A stretch of 64,000 nt of DNA. It comes from Mixia osmundae IAM 14324 (Eukaryota > Basidiomycota > Mixiomycetes > Mixiales > Mixiaceae). Position numbers and translations under genes: made by a program. The DNA is taken from the NCBI RefSeq assembly GCF_000708205.1, contig NW_014575559.1, forward strand, positions 947,088 to 1,011,087. Direction: 5' to 3'. The notes under the pieces are model-generated. The model was not told where the DNA came from. It searched no databases and was given only the letters and a program-made list of their open reading frames with translations. Position 1 is the first letter of the stretch. Each line of letters opens with the position of its first letter. Below are positions 33,727 through 49,271 of this stretch, one piece after another.

Positions 33727-36415
33727 TCACTTTTGTCTGACTCGCAAACAGATCAGCTTGAGTTGCGCGAGCAAGTGGAGAGAGCACGAACGATGGCGTT
33801 GCAAGGCGTCTTGACGTTTGAATTTGCGACCGCATACGCAGGGATACTTTTCGATAGGAGCGTGCAATCCAGCGTGCCGTTTGAGATCGTGTGCGCGCGC
33901 AAAGCTGCTCATCCATTAGCTCGTTCTTGCATCGTCGAAAAGAGCTTAGCCTACCTCTTGCCACACTCTGGATAGTCACACTCAAAAGGTCGAGCACCGA
34001 GGTGAGAGTTGAGATGTCCCGCAAGATTATAACGACGTGTAAAGGTCTGACCACAGAACTCGCACTCGAATTTGGCCTGAGTACCTGGCTTCCTTCTTGC
34101 TTCTGCAGCTGCACGAGTGGCTTCCGTCGTTTGCGATTCCCAATGGAGCGGTTGAGCGCCCGCTGCGCTAGACTGATTCGATCCCGTCCTTCTATGCACT
34201 TGACGTGAGGGTCCCGATTCGTAATACGATCCATCGTCGTGGCTGCTGATAGCAGAAGACGAGCTTGACAGGACGCTATTAGATCTCGAGATTGATCCAG
34301 GAAAGGGCGATAGAGCGGGTACGTTGATCGTGTTGGGCGGTACAAGAAGCCCATATCGAGCCATGAGCTCGCTCGAGTCTGCAACTTGATATTGCGGGTG
34401 AGCCATCGGGCCTGGCCAGGCTGAGCCAGGTTGCGGTATCCCGGCAGTATATGGCATCTGAGGCTGGACATGGCTTGGCCAATACATGCCAGTGGTGTCG
34501 CTCAGACTAGCGCGATGTCGGTTGAGCGCATTACTGCTATGAGCTCTCCTGAGCGAATAATCAGCAGCTAAGTTGTCCGCTGTCAGATGATAGGGCGATG
34601 GTGAGGGTAGAGAAGGAATGGCAGGCGTAGTCGGAAAAGGCGAAGCACGTTCTCTCACATGGCTTCCTCTTCGTCTCGTTTTGTGAGGTCCAGCAGCGCT
34701 AGAGCGTGTTCTCATATCTTCATCGCCAGAAACGTCGCCTTGAGAGTAGGCGCTGAAGGCGTCATCGCTTTCGGACATAATCTCATCGTCTATTGCTTGC
34801 TCTTGCCACGGCGCAGGTTGCAGTCGATCTAATTGGCGAGGGTCGATAGCGTTCGACCTTGGGAAAACGGCATCCATCGGATGAAACGTAGCAGTGGGCG
34901 ATATTGGGCCAACATCAGACTTTGAGCGCTGTCTTATCGGGTTACGACCCGACAAAAACGACTGTTGCGCAGCTGGAGCATGGGATTGAGGTTGAGCTTG
35001 AAGGAGATTTTGCAACTGCTGCCTTTCTTGATCTTGCTGCTGTTGAACAAGCGACCAGAAGAGTGATTCCTTCTCGCTCGTCGACCTCTGTTGGCCAGAT
35101 TTGGCAGGCATGTAGTGTCTCGGTAGAGCTGTGGGCGGCACGGCGGTGTTGGGAGTCGCACCATGGAAGGAGATATTAGGCACTTCGGCCGGCGCATGTG
35201 CAGCAATAGAATCCGCCGCTCCTCCTGTGAAGTCAGGAATCGACAGCTTGGCAAGAGGTGGCGAGATGATACGTCCGTTGGGACTATAGCTATTCGCGTT
35301 CGTCCTCGAAACGGCGGCGGCCGAAGGATTATCCCTTGCTTGGGAGTCGTCTACTGCCAGTGAAGGCGGCGAAGACGTGAGTCTTTGATGCGAATCACTG
35401 CTGCTTCTCGATGCCAGCGAGTCTAGCCAAGCACGGTCGTCAGGCGATAGATTTCGCGGGGGCTCTTTGGCAGAAGGCGAGAAAGTAAAGTCTTCTATCG
35501 GCTTCAGGGTATCGCCTCTACCGGGTTGATAGAGCGGAAAACGATAGTCCTTGTTGTCCTGCTTTGAGGCAGCTCCTTGATGTAGCGTAGAGGACGGTAG
35601 AGCGCTGGGCGACTCTGTCCTGACGCTATCGATGAATTGACCTGCAGAATGACTGGGCGACTTTGCTTTTGCTTCTGCTCATGTTTCATGAGCAAGATCT
35701 TACTTGGACAACCAGATGTTATACCTAAGCTAAGGTTTTTGAGCTGCATTTGAGAGAGAAAGACGTCGCCTTGCGCATGGCCTTGCTGCTGGTGCTGAGT
35801 GAATGCGTCATGCGAGGGCACATGCGAGCTCGCGTCGTTGTATTCAGCGTGTGTAAAGTTGGCAGAAGGCTCAAAGTCTTCGTACTCGGAGGGAGGGCCA
35901 CCCTCGCTTGAAGCGTAATCCCAAGTATTATGTTCTTCAGGCACGAGCAGATCGTGTCGGTACTCCTGCTGAGCCGACTGAGAGTGGCCCAACTCGGGCA
36001 GCGGCATCGGGGTAGGCAACATGGCACTGTTGAGCATACTGACCGGAGAATCGTAGTAACCCTCTTTGGCGGGTGTCGTATCGAGAGTGAGGGCCGTGTT
36101 GAGCTGATGGTGCCCACCATTGAGCATCTGTCCGTCGAGACTCATTGCAGATGATCCCGATCCCGCTCGAGAAGCGCCTTGACCGAACGCGAAGCCGTCT
36201 TCCGATTTTAGTCTCATCGGCATCGAGCGCAGGCCCGAGTGTTCGTGATAGCCTGCGCCTGTCGAGGGAGGCGTACCGTGAGAAAGTGAAGACGCGCTTC
36301 GTTGTGGGCCGAGCATGGCTTGCATGTACGCTTCCAGTGCTTCTCTAGGCACGGCAGGCGAAGGCTCAGGATCTCTGCCTGGCGCCCGATTTGCTTCTCG
36401 TCCTGCAGTTTCCAT
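33727..36415 (-). CDS. Crz1/Prz1-like C2H2 zinc-finger transcription factor
   Basis: Likely calcium/calcineurin-responsive regulator. Exons 35704-36415, 33955-35641 and 33727-33904 total 2577 nt (858 aa). A long disordered, Q- and S-rich N-terminus precedes three zinc fingers: 'CEFCGQTFTRRYNLAGHLNSH', then 'CDYPECGKSFARAHDLKRHAGLH' split by intron 2, then 'CVCGRKFKRQDALQRHRSC', a C2HC-like third finger. Linker and finger pattern match the Crz1 group. Intron 1 donor (35703) is clear; its acceptor could be 35642 or a few bases upstream in the same phase. The start at 36415 is the first ATG in frame; an upstream exon is possible. A calcineurin-docking PxIxIT motif was not identified with certainty. 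Confidence 0.85.
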
Positions 36416-36819
36416 TTGGGGCACCAAGAATAGCTCAAGCTGTGGCTCGGCAGCAGTGTCTGTCGGCAAGCCTGATGCGTTTCGAAGTCAGAGGAAGGCT
36501 GAGATGAGTCGAAAGGCCAGCTCAAGTCAGCTGGCTCGAAGATGAGGGCATCGAGTAGCTGGTCTCGTCCAATTGACTTGATCGCGCGCTCTCCCCGCAG
36601 CCTCGTGGTCGCCTGTGCAAGCTTTGCTCCTCTGACGTCCTGTGAGATATGACGCGCAGGAAGGACAGTGCCAGTCCTCCGCAGTAGACTGAGACCAAGA
36701 GCTGGCTTTACCTGTTCGGCACTTGAGTGACCGCAAGGTGCGAGCAGTAAGTGTCGTAAGAAGTCGAACACGTCGCGCTTCAAAGTCGACGACGACTTGT
36801 CGACGGCTCGCCCGAGCTG
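36416..36819. other. divergent intergenic/promoter region
   Basis: About 400 bases between the starts of the Crz1-like gene (minus) and RRP40 (plus). An open frame of 189 codons on the minus strand (36214-36783) partly overlaps the Crz1-like N-terminus and could contain an upstream exon, but no convincing donor was found. Confidence 0.4.
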
Positions 36820-37709
36820 ATGACGTTTGTTTTGCCCGGCGAGACTGCCCCACGACCGTCAGATGCCATATCGATCGTCAAGCTAGGCCCAGGCTTGGGT
36901 CATCTTGGTCCGCTACACGGCAACAAGTCGAATAAAGACGACAATGCTTCCACTGTCACCGTCATCAAGTCTGGCTTGCTGGGCCAAGAAACGCTCTCTA
37001 CGAACAGGCAGACCGAGTCTGCAGAGCTCACACAGTCCCTCTGGATCGATTCGGCCGGAAAACGCGTCCGTCGTCGTAGCTCATTAGCTGAATTCGCTGA
37101 TGGGCGCATGGTCGTTTGACTAGTACAATCCCTCCCCGTCAGAGTCCGTCATCGGCTTTGTGACGTACAGAGGCGCAGAGGGCTACAGAGTCGATATCGG
37201 TGCTTCTCAGCCTGCCAACCTAGACGCACTCGCTTTTCAGGGTGCCACCAAACGTTCAAAACCGCAGCTCAACGTAAGCTCTCCTCATTTTTCACCTCGT
37301 TTCCGCAGTCTCACGCTCTTATCTCCGCGCTCTCGTCTAGTTGGGAGCAGCAGTGTATGCTCGTGTGAGCTTAGCATATGCTTTTGTCGAACCGGAGATC
37401 GAGTGCTATGATCCCACCACGCAAAAGTCAGCTGGCTTTGGCGAGTTGGAGGGCGGCATGATCTTACGCGACGTGCCTCTACGCAAATGCCGAGAGTGCG
37501 TGCCGGTGCTTCGATCGGTCGAGGGATCACTGACGTTTCTGGGCAAGCGCAGATTGCTTGCTGACAAAGATGCAGCGCTCAGTGAGCTAGGCAAGAAGAT
37601 GCCGTTTGAGCTCGCCATCGGCGTCAACGGACGTATCTGGCTCAAAGGCGCCGACACAGCCTCGACGCTTGAGCTATACCAGACGCTTGCTAACATGTGC
37701 TCAGTGTGA
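36820..37709 (+). CDS. RRP40: RNA exosome subunit Rrp40 (EXOSC3)
   Basis: S1/KH cap subunit of the nuclear and cytoplasmic RNA exosome. Exons 36820-37065, 37124-37273 and 37341-37709 (introns 58 and 67 nt, all phase 0) give 254 aa. The order matches the family: 'FVLPGET', 'VIKSGLLGQ', 'SVIGFVTYRGAEGYRVDIG', 'LDALAFQGATKRSKPQL', 'GAAVYARVSLAYAFVEPEIEC' and the KH-domain signature 'ELAIGVNGRIWLKG'. Length is near that of human EXOSC3 (275). Its 3' end faces the ATP sulfurylase gene, 271 bp away. Confidence 0.95.
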
Positions 37710-37980
37710 TCGTGATCGCTCGCTGCATGCCACGAGCATGAATTATCAGCCAAGTAGCAGGAAACCGTCCAAGCGCGGCGATGCTTGCTTTCGAGCGGCT
37801 CTATTTTGCGCCCATCAGAGGGGACATCATCTCTAGAGCGCGTGGTCAGACGCCAAACGCGGCATCGCGCACGAATGGTTGAGCTGGATCTAGCCCAGAG
37901 CGATCGAGCAGCCATTTGACATATGTTCAATGCAATTCGCATGTGTGGCTCTCTTGGCTTTGTTCTATCTCGGTCTCTAT

Positions 37981-42005
<4,025 letters not shown>

Positions 42006-42118
42006 TACCACGCGCAAGACGAATCACGACTAAGCATACTCTGATCATGTAATCTGTGGCAGTAACGGCAACGATGCATTCCCGCGCGAGCCCGCTGTCG
42101 GTAAGACTTTCGCCGGTG

Positions 42119-42870
42119 CTAGGCAAGCGGGCCATGATCTTGCTTGAGCTTTAGATCGTCGACGAGTAGGCTACACCTGGCGATCAGCGCATGGCAGATC
42201 ACGCACGAATCACATACTTGGACTGCACCAATTTCACCAATTCCTGTGCGCACTGCTCAGTCGACTAGAGCGAGCGACTTACATCGTCCATGTCGTGCAC
42301 ATTGGCCGACTTCAACCACCAGCTCGAAAAGGTGACCGACCAGCGCTTGAAGCGGAAGCAAATCACAACGTTATCTTGGGGGTTCAAGATCTCATACTGT
42401 CCACCACCAGTGACTACTGAAGCACATTAGCTTTGCGACGTGTACAAGTTGCGCGTTGCTCGCTTGTGTAGCAATGCTCGAGCAGATCGCCATTGGTTTT
42501 TGATTCGTTCGAAGATTCCCACTTTGCTCTGATGCCTTGCATTGGCTTGTAGATACTCATACCCTGCAACTACGTACAGTCACGCGGATGCGGTTCAAGA
42601 GGCATGGCTTACGTTAGTCTGATGGTCAACATGAGCTTGGAATCTAGCAATGTAAGCGATCGAATTCTGGTCAAAAGCTGCGCCTGGAGCCGGGCTTGCA
42701 ACAAAGTAGATGTTGAGATCTGGTCCGTATCGAGGGCCCACCGCACGGCGTTCGACGCCGTTGCCGCCTGCTAGAAGGTCTAGTTTGTTTCTGTCTGACG
42801 CATAGCTCGGCAAGGCGGCTACAGTAGCGCACCAGACACTGAGCAACGCGGACACAACGGCGCTTCTCAT
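42119..42870 (-). CDS. secreted protein, family S, copy A
   Basis: 188 aa with a signal peptide ('VVSALLSVWCATVAALP'). Five exons: 42613-42870 (258 nt), 42464-42563 (100), 42283-42413 (131), 42218-42243 (26), 42119-42170 (52); junction phases 0, 1, 0, 2. Family blocks: 'AVGPRYGPDLNIYFVAS', 'YIARFQAHVDHQTN', 'AKWESSN', 'LLEHCYT', 'TGGGQYEILNPQDNVVICFR', 'WSVTFSSWWLKS' and C-terminal 'LKLKQDHGPL'. Two conserved cysteines could pair. Intron 2 (42414-42463) has a GC donor (GCGAGC). No known domain; probably extracellular and beta-rich. Confidence 0.82.
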
Positions 42871-43207
42871 ACTCGTAGCTCGTGAAGAGAGGAGGAATTG
42901 AGCTGGCTTGCTTGCGACAACAAGGAGACAAGAAATTGATGTTAGGTTGCATCGCGATAGCGCACTTGCCGCTCGCGGTAAAGCCAAATTACCAGATCAT
43001 CGCGTGATGGTGCTTGTTACAAAGTATGCGAAGACGAAGTGCAAAGCCCGGCGGCGTGCGATCGTGTAAGTAGCGAGAGCGATCACTGAGATCTCATTCG
43101 GTGTTTTGTCTGGTGCCCGGTTCAGGGAGCGCAGAGGCTAGGCAATCGAAGACTCCGCTTGCATGTTTGCATTGTCGCGGCGCAGCAAACATTCGCACGA
43201 TCGTTGA
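42871..43207. other. intergenic, upstream of family S copy A
   Basis: 337 bases between the start of copy A and the 3' end of copy B. It must hold the copy-A promoter; no gene or clear TATA element is visible. Confidence 0.45.
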
Positions 43208-43965
43208 TCAAACTAGCGGGGCATAGTCTTGCTTGAGTTTAACCTCGTCAACATAGAGACTGGACCCAGCAATCAGTTGTGCAGCAGATCAAGCACGGAG
43301 CACTCACTCGGACTCGACGAACTCCACGAGAATCTGCTAAGGGCGCTGAGACGTGTAGATGCAGCACACGACGAATGACTCACGTCGTTCTTGTCGTGTA
43401 CATTGGTCGATTTGAGCCACCAACTAGAGAACACGACGGACCAGCGCCTGAAGCGGAAGCAGATTACGACGTTGTCTTCGGGATTAGGGCTTTGGGTCTG
43501 TCCTCCTCCAGCGACTGGTCATTCCATCAGCAATTTGTCCTGCAGGTGCGAAGCGCTTGCCTGTGTAGCAATGCTCAAGCAGATCACCGTCTGATTTGGC
43601 GACGTTTGATGATTCCCACTTTGCCGTGACGCCTTCGACGGGATAGAAGATGTCCATGGCCTGCATAAGCCAATGATTTTGTGTCTACCAGTCGTTCAGT
43701 ACTGGCCCACATTATTGCGATGATTGATATGCGCTTCAAATCTGGCAGCGTAGATCTGCGAACTCGGGTCGAACTGTTTGTCTGTCACCCTGCTTGCAAC
43801 AAAGAACACTCTGAGATCTGGTCCGAAAACAGGTCCGACAGCATGATTCGTGGGAACAAGGCTGGGAGCTTGGAGACCATCATTGGGTGTGTTCTGCTCG
43901 GTGGTGGGCAAAGCAGAGCCAGCGGCGCACACTGCGAGACCGACGAGCACAACGGCAGCTCTCAT
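43208..43965 (-). CDS. secreted protein, family S, copy B
   Basis: 187 aa, signal peptide 'AAVVLVGLAVCAAGSALP'. Exons 43711-43965 (255), 43561-43660 (100), 43384-43514 (131), 43308-43333 (26), 43208-43259 (52), with the same phases as copy A. Blocks: 'AVGPVFGPDLRVFFVAS', 'YAARFEAHINHRNN', 'AKWESSN', 'LLEHCYT', 'NPEDNVVICFRFRRWSV', 'FSSWWLKSTNVHD' and 'VKLKQDYAPL'. Intron 2 (43515-43560, 46 nt) has a GC donor (GCAAGC). Tandem with A, C and D on the same strand; function unknown. Confidence 0.82.
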
Positions 43966-44295
43966 TCTCGTAGCTGGTCAACAAACAAGAGCTGAGCTCG
44001 TTGACTTGCATTGCAAAGAGGAGATGAGACAATAGTCGTCAAGTCGTAACGCGAGGGGGGCTTCTGCTGTTAGAGCGGGCACGCAGTGCATTGCTTTCAT
44101 GTTGCTTCGACGAAGTATATAAGCATCTATCAGTCTGAAGACTGCACGACATGCAGGGTAGGGAGATCGGGACACAGCTGGACAACGACGTGCGCTACAC
44201 TCTGAAAATCAACCGCGATGGATATCGATAAATGCAGAAGTCACTGATGCATCTATACTCGCAGCATGTCACACAGCTTGAAACTAGCCTCATGT
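43966..44295. promoter_or_regulatory. upstream region of family S copy B with duplicated segment
   Basis: 330 bases holding the copy-B promoter. About 44055-44270 is a diverged duplicate of 45545-45770 (shared runs include 'gcacgcagtgcattgc' and 'agactgcacgacatgcag'). It contains a TATATA element at about 44115-44120, some 150 bp from the copy-B ATG, which is not preserved in the other copy. Confidence 0.5.
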
Positions 44296-45049
44296 CTAGA
44301 CTAGGGGTCCCAGGTCCTGCTGGAGCTTCTGGCCATTGACGAAGAGCCTATGTCGAAAAATCAGCGCAGTCAGGGCCGCAGGAGACGAGAAAACCGACGC
44401 AGAATTGACGGGAACTTCCGGATCCTGCATATGTCCGCAGGTCAGACTGTTGATCATTGAGTCCGCATGACTCACAAGATCGTTATCGAGGATGTTGGTC
44501 GACTTGAGCCACCAGCTCGAGAAGTTGACCGACCAGCGCTTGAAGCGGAAACAGAGCACGACAGTGTCTTTTGGGTTGTGAGGGCGGAATTCTGCGCCTC
44601 CAGAGACTGCAGCATTGACATCAGCACTGGTGTTCCACGATCGAGAGAGTAGAATGCTTGCTCGTGTAGCAATGTTCGAGATGATCACCGTTAGACTTTG
44701 CTTGACCCGACGATTCCCATGTGGCTCGGATGTAAGGGCCGGGCTGGAAGATGTCCATAGCCTGTCCAAGACTTTCAGCAAGGATGCCAATGGTGACAAG
44801 TCGACCTACATTGTTGTGATGGTTGATATGGGCACGGAATTGAGCGTTGTAAGCCTGAGTATTAGGATCGTACAGTTTCTCGGCTGAGACGCTCGCAACA
44901 AAGACGATATCGAAGTCTGGGCCGTACAGAGGTCCTACAGCACGGCGATCGAGACCTTCATCGGCGGCTTGGTTACCGACCTGGCTGGGCAAGGCGAACG
45001 CAGTAGCGCACAGAACCGAAACGATAGAGAGGACTGCTGTGTTCTTCAT
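44296..45049 (-). CDS. secreted protein, family S, copy C
   Basis: 182 aa, signal peptide 'VLSIVSVLCATAFALP'. Exons 44810-45049 (240), 44662-44761 (100), 44476-44606 (131), 44399-44424 (26), 44296-44347 (52). Blocks: 'AVGPLYGPDFDIVFVAS', 'YNAQFRAHINHHNN', 'ATWESSG', 'HLEHCYT', 'NPKDTVVLCFRFKRWSV', 'FSSWWLKSTNILDND' and 'QKLQQDLGPL'. Intron 2 (44607-44661) has a GC donor (GCAAGC). Exon lengths are identical to A and B from exon 2 onward, which confirms the splice choices. Function unknown. Confidence 0.83.
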
Positions 45050-46014
45050 CTTGCAAGCTTAGTAGCTCACCCAAATCGCTGGACGTTCTGTCGTTGCGAG
45101 CGTCCGATCGTATTTTCCTGGCTGAGAGCGTCTGTGAGACGATCACCGCCAAGCGATGATCCCTTTGACGACGGTCGCGCATTCTGGTTGCTCGTGCCGC
45201 GATTGCGACAGAGACACTGAGCGTTATCCACGACAGGTATCATAGCGAAGCGATTTACAAGCGGGGTTGCGAGCAAAGAGGATGCGTCAGATCCGTTGTA
45301 AAACAGTGTGCTGTGAACGATCGTTGCGAAGTTGATCGATAAGCGATAGTGCCGACGACGAATGGCGCGCGACCTTGTCTGCAGCGCATTATCAGCTCAT
45401 CATTGCCATTCGAGATGCATCTGACGTTAGTGACCAGCAGGCTTGGCAGCTTTGTACGCTACATGAGACGATTTTGCCGACTGAATTGCCCGTTCTATCC
45501 TTCTGTGATTTGGCTTATATCGCCAACGACAGATGTGCCGTGACCAGCCGGGCTTCTGCTGTCATAGCGAGCACGCAGTGCATTGCGTTGATGTTGCGCG
45601 AAGAAATTAAGCATCTGTCAGAGTAAAGACTGCACGACATGCAGATGCGCAGTCACGGCGAGAAAGGAGATTGAGACATGGCTGGACAACGTCATGTGCT
45701 ACACCATCGAATTAGCTCGCGAACTCGCGATAGATATCGATGGATTGCGGTGAACGCAAAAGTCACTGATGCTTGAAAGCCGATCAAAGCTGCGCGAGAT
45801 CCGTGCCGAGTTTGGATGATATAGCATGTCGGCTTGCGTAGCACCTGACCCTGATTACTGACTGATCAGTGCGACATCTCCGTCATCAACGCACAGTAGT
45901 CCAGACTTCGTTCGGAAAGCGCAGCTGAGGGACATCTGATCGCGATAAGGTGGCAACAATCACAGGTTGCATGGACATTCTCGGCCCGTGCCGCAGACGA
46001 TCGCGGCAATATGA
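45050..46014. other. intergenic with second copy of a duplicated segment
   Basis: 965 bases between family S copies C and D. No gene is supported. 45545-45770 is the diverged duplicate of 44055-44270, here about 500 bp upstream of copy C rather than next to a start codon. The rest may contain the copy-C promoter and remains of a lost family member, although no family-S coding block could be read. Confidence 0.45.
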
Positions 46015-46790
46015 CTAGGCAAGAGGTCCGAAATCTTGCTTGAGCTTGTCGCCATTCATGGTAAGCCTGCGAGGAGCAGTTAGCAGAGCTAGATCATGGA
46101 TGCGGTGCACCCACTGGGACTGCTCAATCGTGACGCTGAACTGTAATTATACCAATCTTCAGCGGTGAGCAAAGAGCGTGCGGCGCAGGACCTACGCCAT
46201 CAGAGTCGTGCACGTTGGTCGACTTGAGAAACCAGCTTGAGAACTGAACCGACCAGCGCCGGAAGCGGAAGCAGATGACGACGCTGTCGCCAGGATTAAG
46301 GGGCTGATACTCTCCACCTCCGGTGACTGGCTAGCTCATTAAGCACTATGGTTGCATGCAAAGGGGCAAAGCGTCGCTTACTTGTATAGCAATTTTCGAT
46401 CACTTTGCCGTCCTTTGAAGCGTTTGAGGACTCCCATTTGGCGGTAATGCCAAGCATCGGATGGAAGATGGTCATACTCTGCAAGTGCTTGTGCTCAACT
46501 ATGTGAATGATCGCTAGAAACCACTAGCTCACGTTGTCATGATGGTTGATATTTGCATGAAAGTAAGCAATGTAAGGCTCGGACTCCACGTCGATGGGTG
46601 TGCCTTTCTTTGTGCTCGAGATGAAGTACATGGCAAGATCCGGTCCCCAGGTAGGTCCCGTAGCGCGAGCATCGAGGGCGCTGCCGGTGGCACGGTCACC
46701 AACGCTACGCTTGTCCTGGACGCTGCTCGGCAGGGCAGAGACTGTAGCACACAGGGCTGCGACGATCGAGACAATGGCGGAGGCCTTCAT
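46015..46790 (-). CDS. secreted protein, family S, copy D
   Basis: 187 aa, signal peptide 'AIVSIVAALCATVSALP'. Exons 46533-46790 (258), 46382-46478 (97), 46196-46326 (131), 46115-46140 (26), 46015-46066 (52). Blocks: 'ATGPTWGPDLAMYFISS', 'YIAYFHANINHHDN', 'AKWESSNASKDGK', 'IENCYT', 'NPGDSVVICFRFRRWSV', 'FSSWFLKSTNVHDSD' and 'DKLKQDFGPL'. Exon 2 is one codon shorter than in A-C. Intron 2 (46327-46381) has an ordinary GT donor (GTAAGC) where A-C have GC. Function unknown. Confidence 0.83.
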
Positions 46791-47458
46791 CTTGCTAGCT
46801 TGAAAAGACCGACTTGCAAAGCTCAAGGAGCAAGTGAGCGGCTTTGATACTCTGTTGTGGCAGGCAAAGATGAAACAGGGCGATAGTGAGCATGTTACCC
46901 GGCGCGGGGTTTACCGGAACTCTGCTGTCTTGACGACTGATGACAGATGCAAGGCCGAATGGAGTGTAGTATCGGCCACCGAATGCGAGGATGACACATC
47001 AGTTATTCTTGCCATCGCTTATGCAGCCACATAGCAAAGCAGCAGCAAGACCGTTCGCTATAGTCCGCGAGCATTTAACATCTGCAATGCTCTTGATCTT
47101 GCATACGACGAGCTTCTTGTAGTTGCGGATGCAAAACGTTGCGAATGACCTCTGATCTACGAGCCAGGGCGTGGAACAATGGGAGAGGCACCACGCCGGG
47201 GGTTCCGTCTGCTCTTGATCAGAGATATTGAGGTCTATGATGCTATATGGAATATAATGTCATCCGAGAGGGTTCAATGCAGACTCGAAGGCCCCGCGAT
47301 GGCCTGGGCACAGACTTGGCAAGGGAACGAGGCTGAGGCCACCTCAGGGAGGACGTCATAGACCATTCATCGTGCGCGCGAACGACGATCATGTCTATAA
47401 GAGGAAACCCGAGGAAACCAGTGCGCGGTCGTCCTACCTCATCCTACCCGTCATCATC
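46791..47458. other. intergenic, divergent promoter region
   Basis: 668 bases between the copy-D start (minus) and the trehalase gene (plus). Only short frames with no motifs. It should hold both promoters and, if the trehalase has an upstream exon, that too. Confidence 0.4.
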
Positions 47459-49227
47459 ATGGGCGGCGGACGACTGGCCCAGGCGCAGCCACGGTCTCAA
47501 AGCAGCTCAAGTGCAAGCACAACATGTTCGCTATCGAGCACTTCGACGGCCAACATGGCGACACGAGAACAGCTGAACGACATGCTACGCTACATCAAGA
47601 TGAAGTGGACTGTCCTCACTCGTTCACCCTCGGATATCCTCGCTATCGTCGAAGATCCCAAATGGCCACTCAGGAGCGATAAGGACAAGTGGCCGCTGTA
47701 TGTCGCGCCTACAGAGGATGCGGCCAAAGTCAAGCTCATCATCGACACGCTCAATTTACCCGCCGATCGTGCAAAGGTCGAAGTGATACAGCTCAGAGAA
47801 CTCAGTGTTGATGCTGTGAACGGTCATCATGGTGCTCTGTGGTTGCCGTACCCGTATCCTGTACCGGGCGGCAGATTTGCCGAGCTGTATGCCTGGGACG
47901 GATCTCTGGCGACATTTGGCATCCAAGCGGACGGTCTCACCCATCTGGCGCAGTCGACGCTAGACGCCTACACCTACAGCATCGATCACTACGGATTTAT
48001 ATTGAATGGCAACAGGCAGGTGCAGGCTGTCTGTACGAGGCATTGTCACTCATCCCCCAAGCTTGGCATGCAGGACTTATTACTTGTCACGCTCGCAACT
48101 ACCTTTCTACACAACCATGGTCGTCCGTGATCAGCGCTTCCATCAAGACCAAGCTTGGCTTGCGCACGCCTACGCAGCAGCCAAGACCTACTACGCATAT
48201 TGGACACAAGGTCCCCATTTCGTCCGGTCGACGGGCTTGTCGCGCTTCTTCGATCTCGGACGTCCGGGTTCTGCGCCGCCCGAGGTTGACTCGCACGAAA
48301 AGGATTCAGACGGAAAGACAGCTCACGACCGCGTCAAAGCCTACTATCGAGCGCATTGGAGAGAAGGCATACCCGACTACGATATTCTGAAACGATACGA
48401 TCCGGAGACCGATCAGTTGACTGCAGAGTACTTTGACAATGATCGAGCGATGCGCGAATCGGGCTTCGACACGTCTCGCCGCTTCGGCATGTTTGGTGCA
48501 AAAGTACTCGACATCAATCCCGTCTGCCTCAATTCCTTACTTTACGCGATGGAAACCGAGCTGGCCATGATCGCAAAGAAGCTCAATCGAGTTGCCGAGG
48601 CGAAGAGATGGACCGGAGCAGCAGAAGAGAGGAAAGCGCTAGTGAACAAGTATATGTGGAACGAGCGGGATGGACTCTTTTACGACTACGATCACGTGCG
48701 CGAGGCTCAAACAGATTACTGCTTCGGTACGACGTTCTTGCCTCTTCACGTTGGCCTGGCTAGCGCAGAGCAAGCCGCAAAAGTACGCAGGAACGCTCTG
48801 CGACGGCTCGAAGTCGCAGGCGGATTGATGACTTCGGATCGGTACACAAGGGTACAGTGGGATGCGCCGTACGCATGGGAGCCGCTGCAATACTTTGCTG
48901 TGAGCGGACTGGATAGGTATGGATTCAAAGAAGACGCCAAGCGGATAGCAGCCAACAACACTTCGATGATGCTCAAGATCTTCCTCAAGACTGGCGAGAT
49001 CTGGGAAAAGTACAACGCTGTCGAACGTAATGAAGAGGTTCACCTCGATTTCGGTATGCTTTTCAGCTCAGTCGCTTGGCCGAGCTGACATTGGAGCAGG
49101 ATATTCGAGCAACGAGCCTGGCTTTGCGTTCAGCAATGCTTTTGCAACCATCTTTGCGCGCTATGTCGGCCTTGACGATGCCAGTCTGTTGCACCTCGAT
49201 GGCATCCCGGTACCAGCGCATGTATAG
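47459..49227 (+). CDS. trehalase, glycoside hydrolase family 37
   Basis: Hydrolyses trehalose to two glucose. Exons 47459-48015, 48074-49053 and 49100-49227 give 554 aa (522 if ATG 47555 is used). Signature 1 is 'PGGRFAELYAWD', signature 2 'QWDAPYAWEPLQ'; further family blocks are 'DHYGFILNGNRTYYLSRSQ', 'RESGFDTSRRF', 'EKYNAVE' and 'EPGFAFSNAF'. It lacks the N-terminal regulatory extension of neutral trehalases and has no clear signal peptide, so cellular location is open. Intron 1 has a GC donor (AG then GCAGGT, 48016): only this phase rebuilds the invariant N-R-x-Y-Y-L-x-R-S-Q. The 3' end is 44 bp from the convergent ERG6 copy. Confidence 0.9.
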
Positions 49228-49271
49228 CCACCGAACACAGACTTGTATGCATGTCCATTACGCATTGACAC

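Noticed and set aside
36214-36783. 189-codon minus-strand frame over the Crz1-like 5' region
   Set aside because: No motif, and it overlaps the Crz1-like first exon in another frame; retained only as a possible source of an upstream exon.
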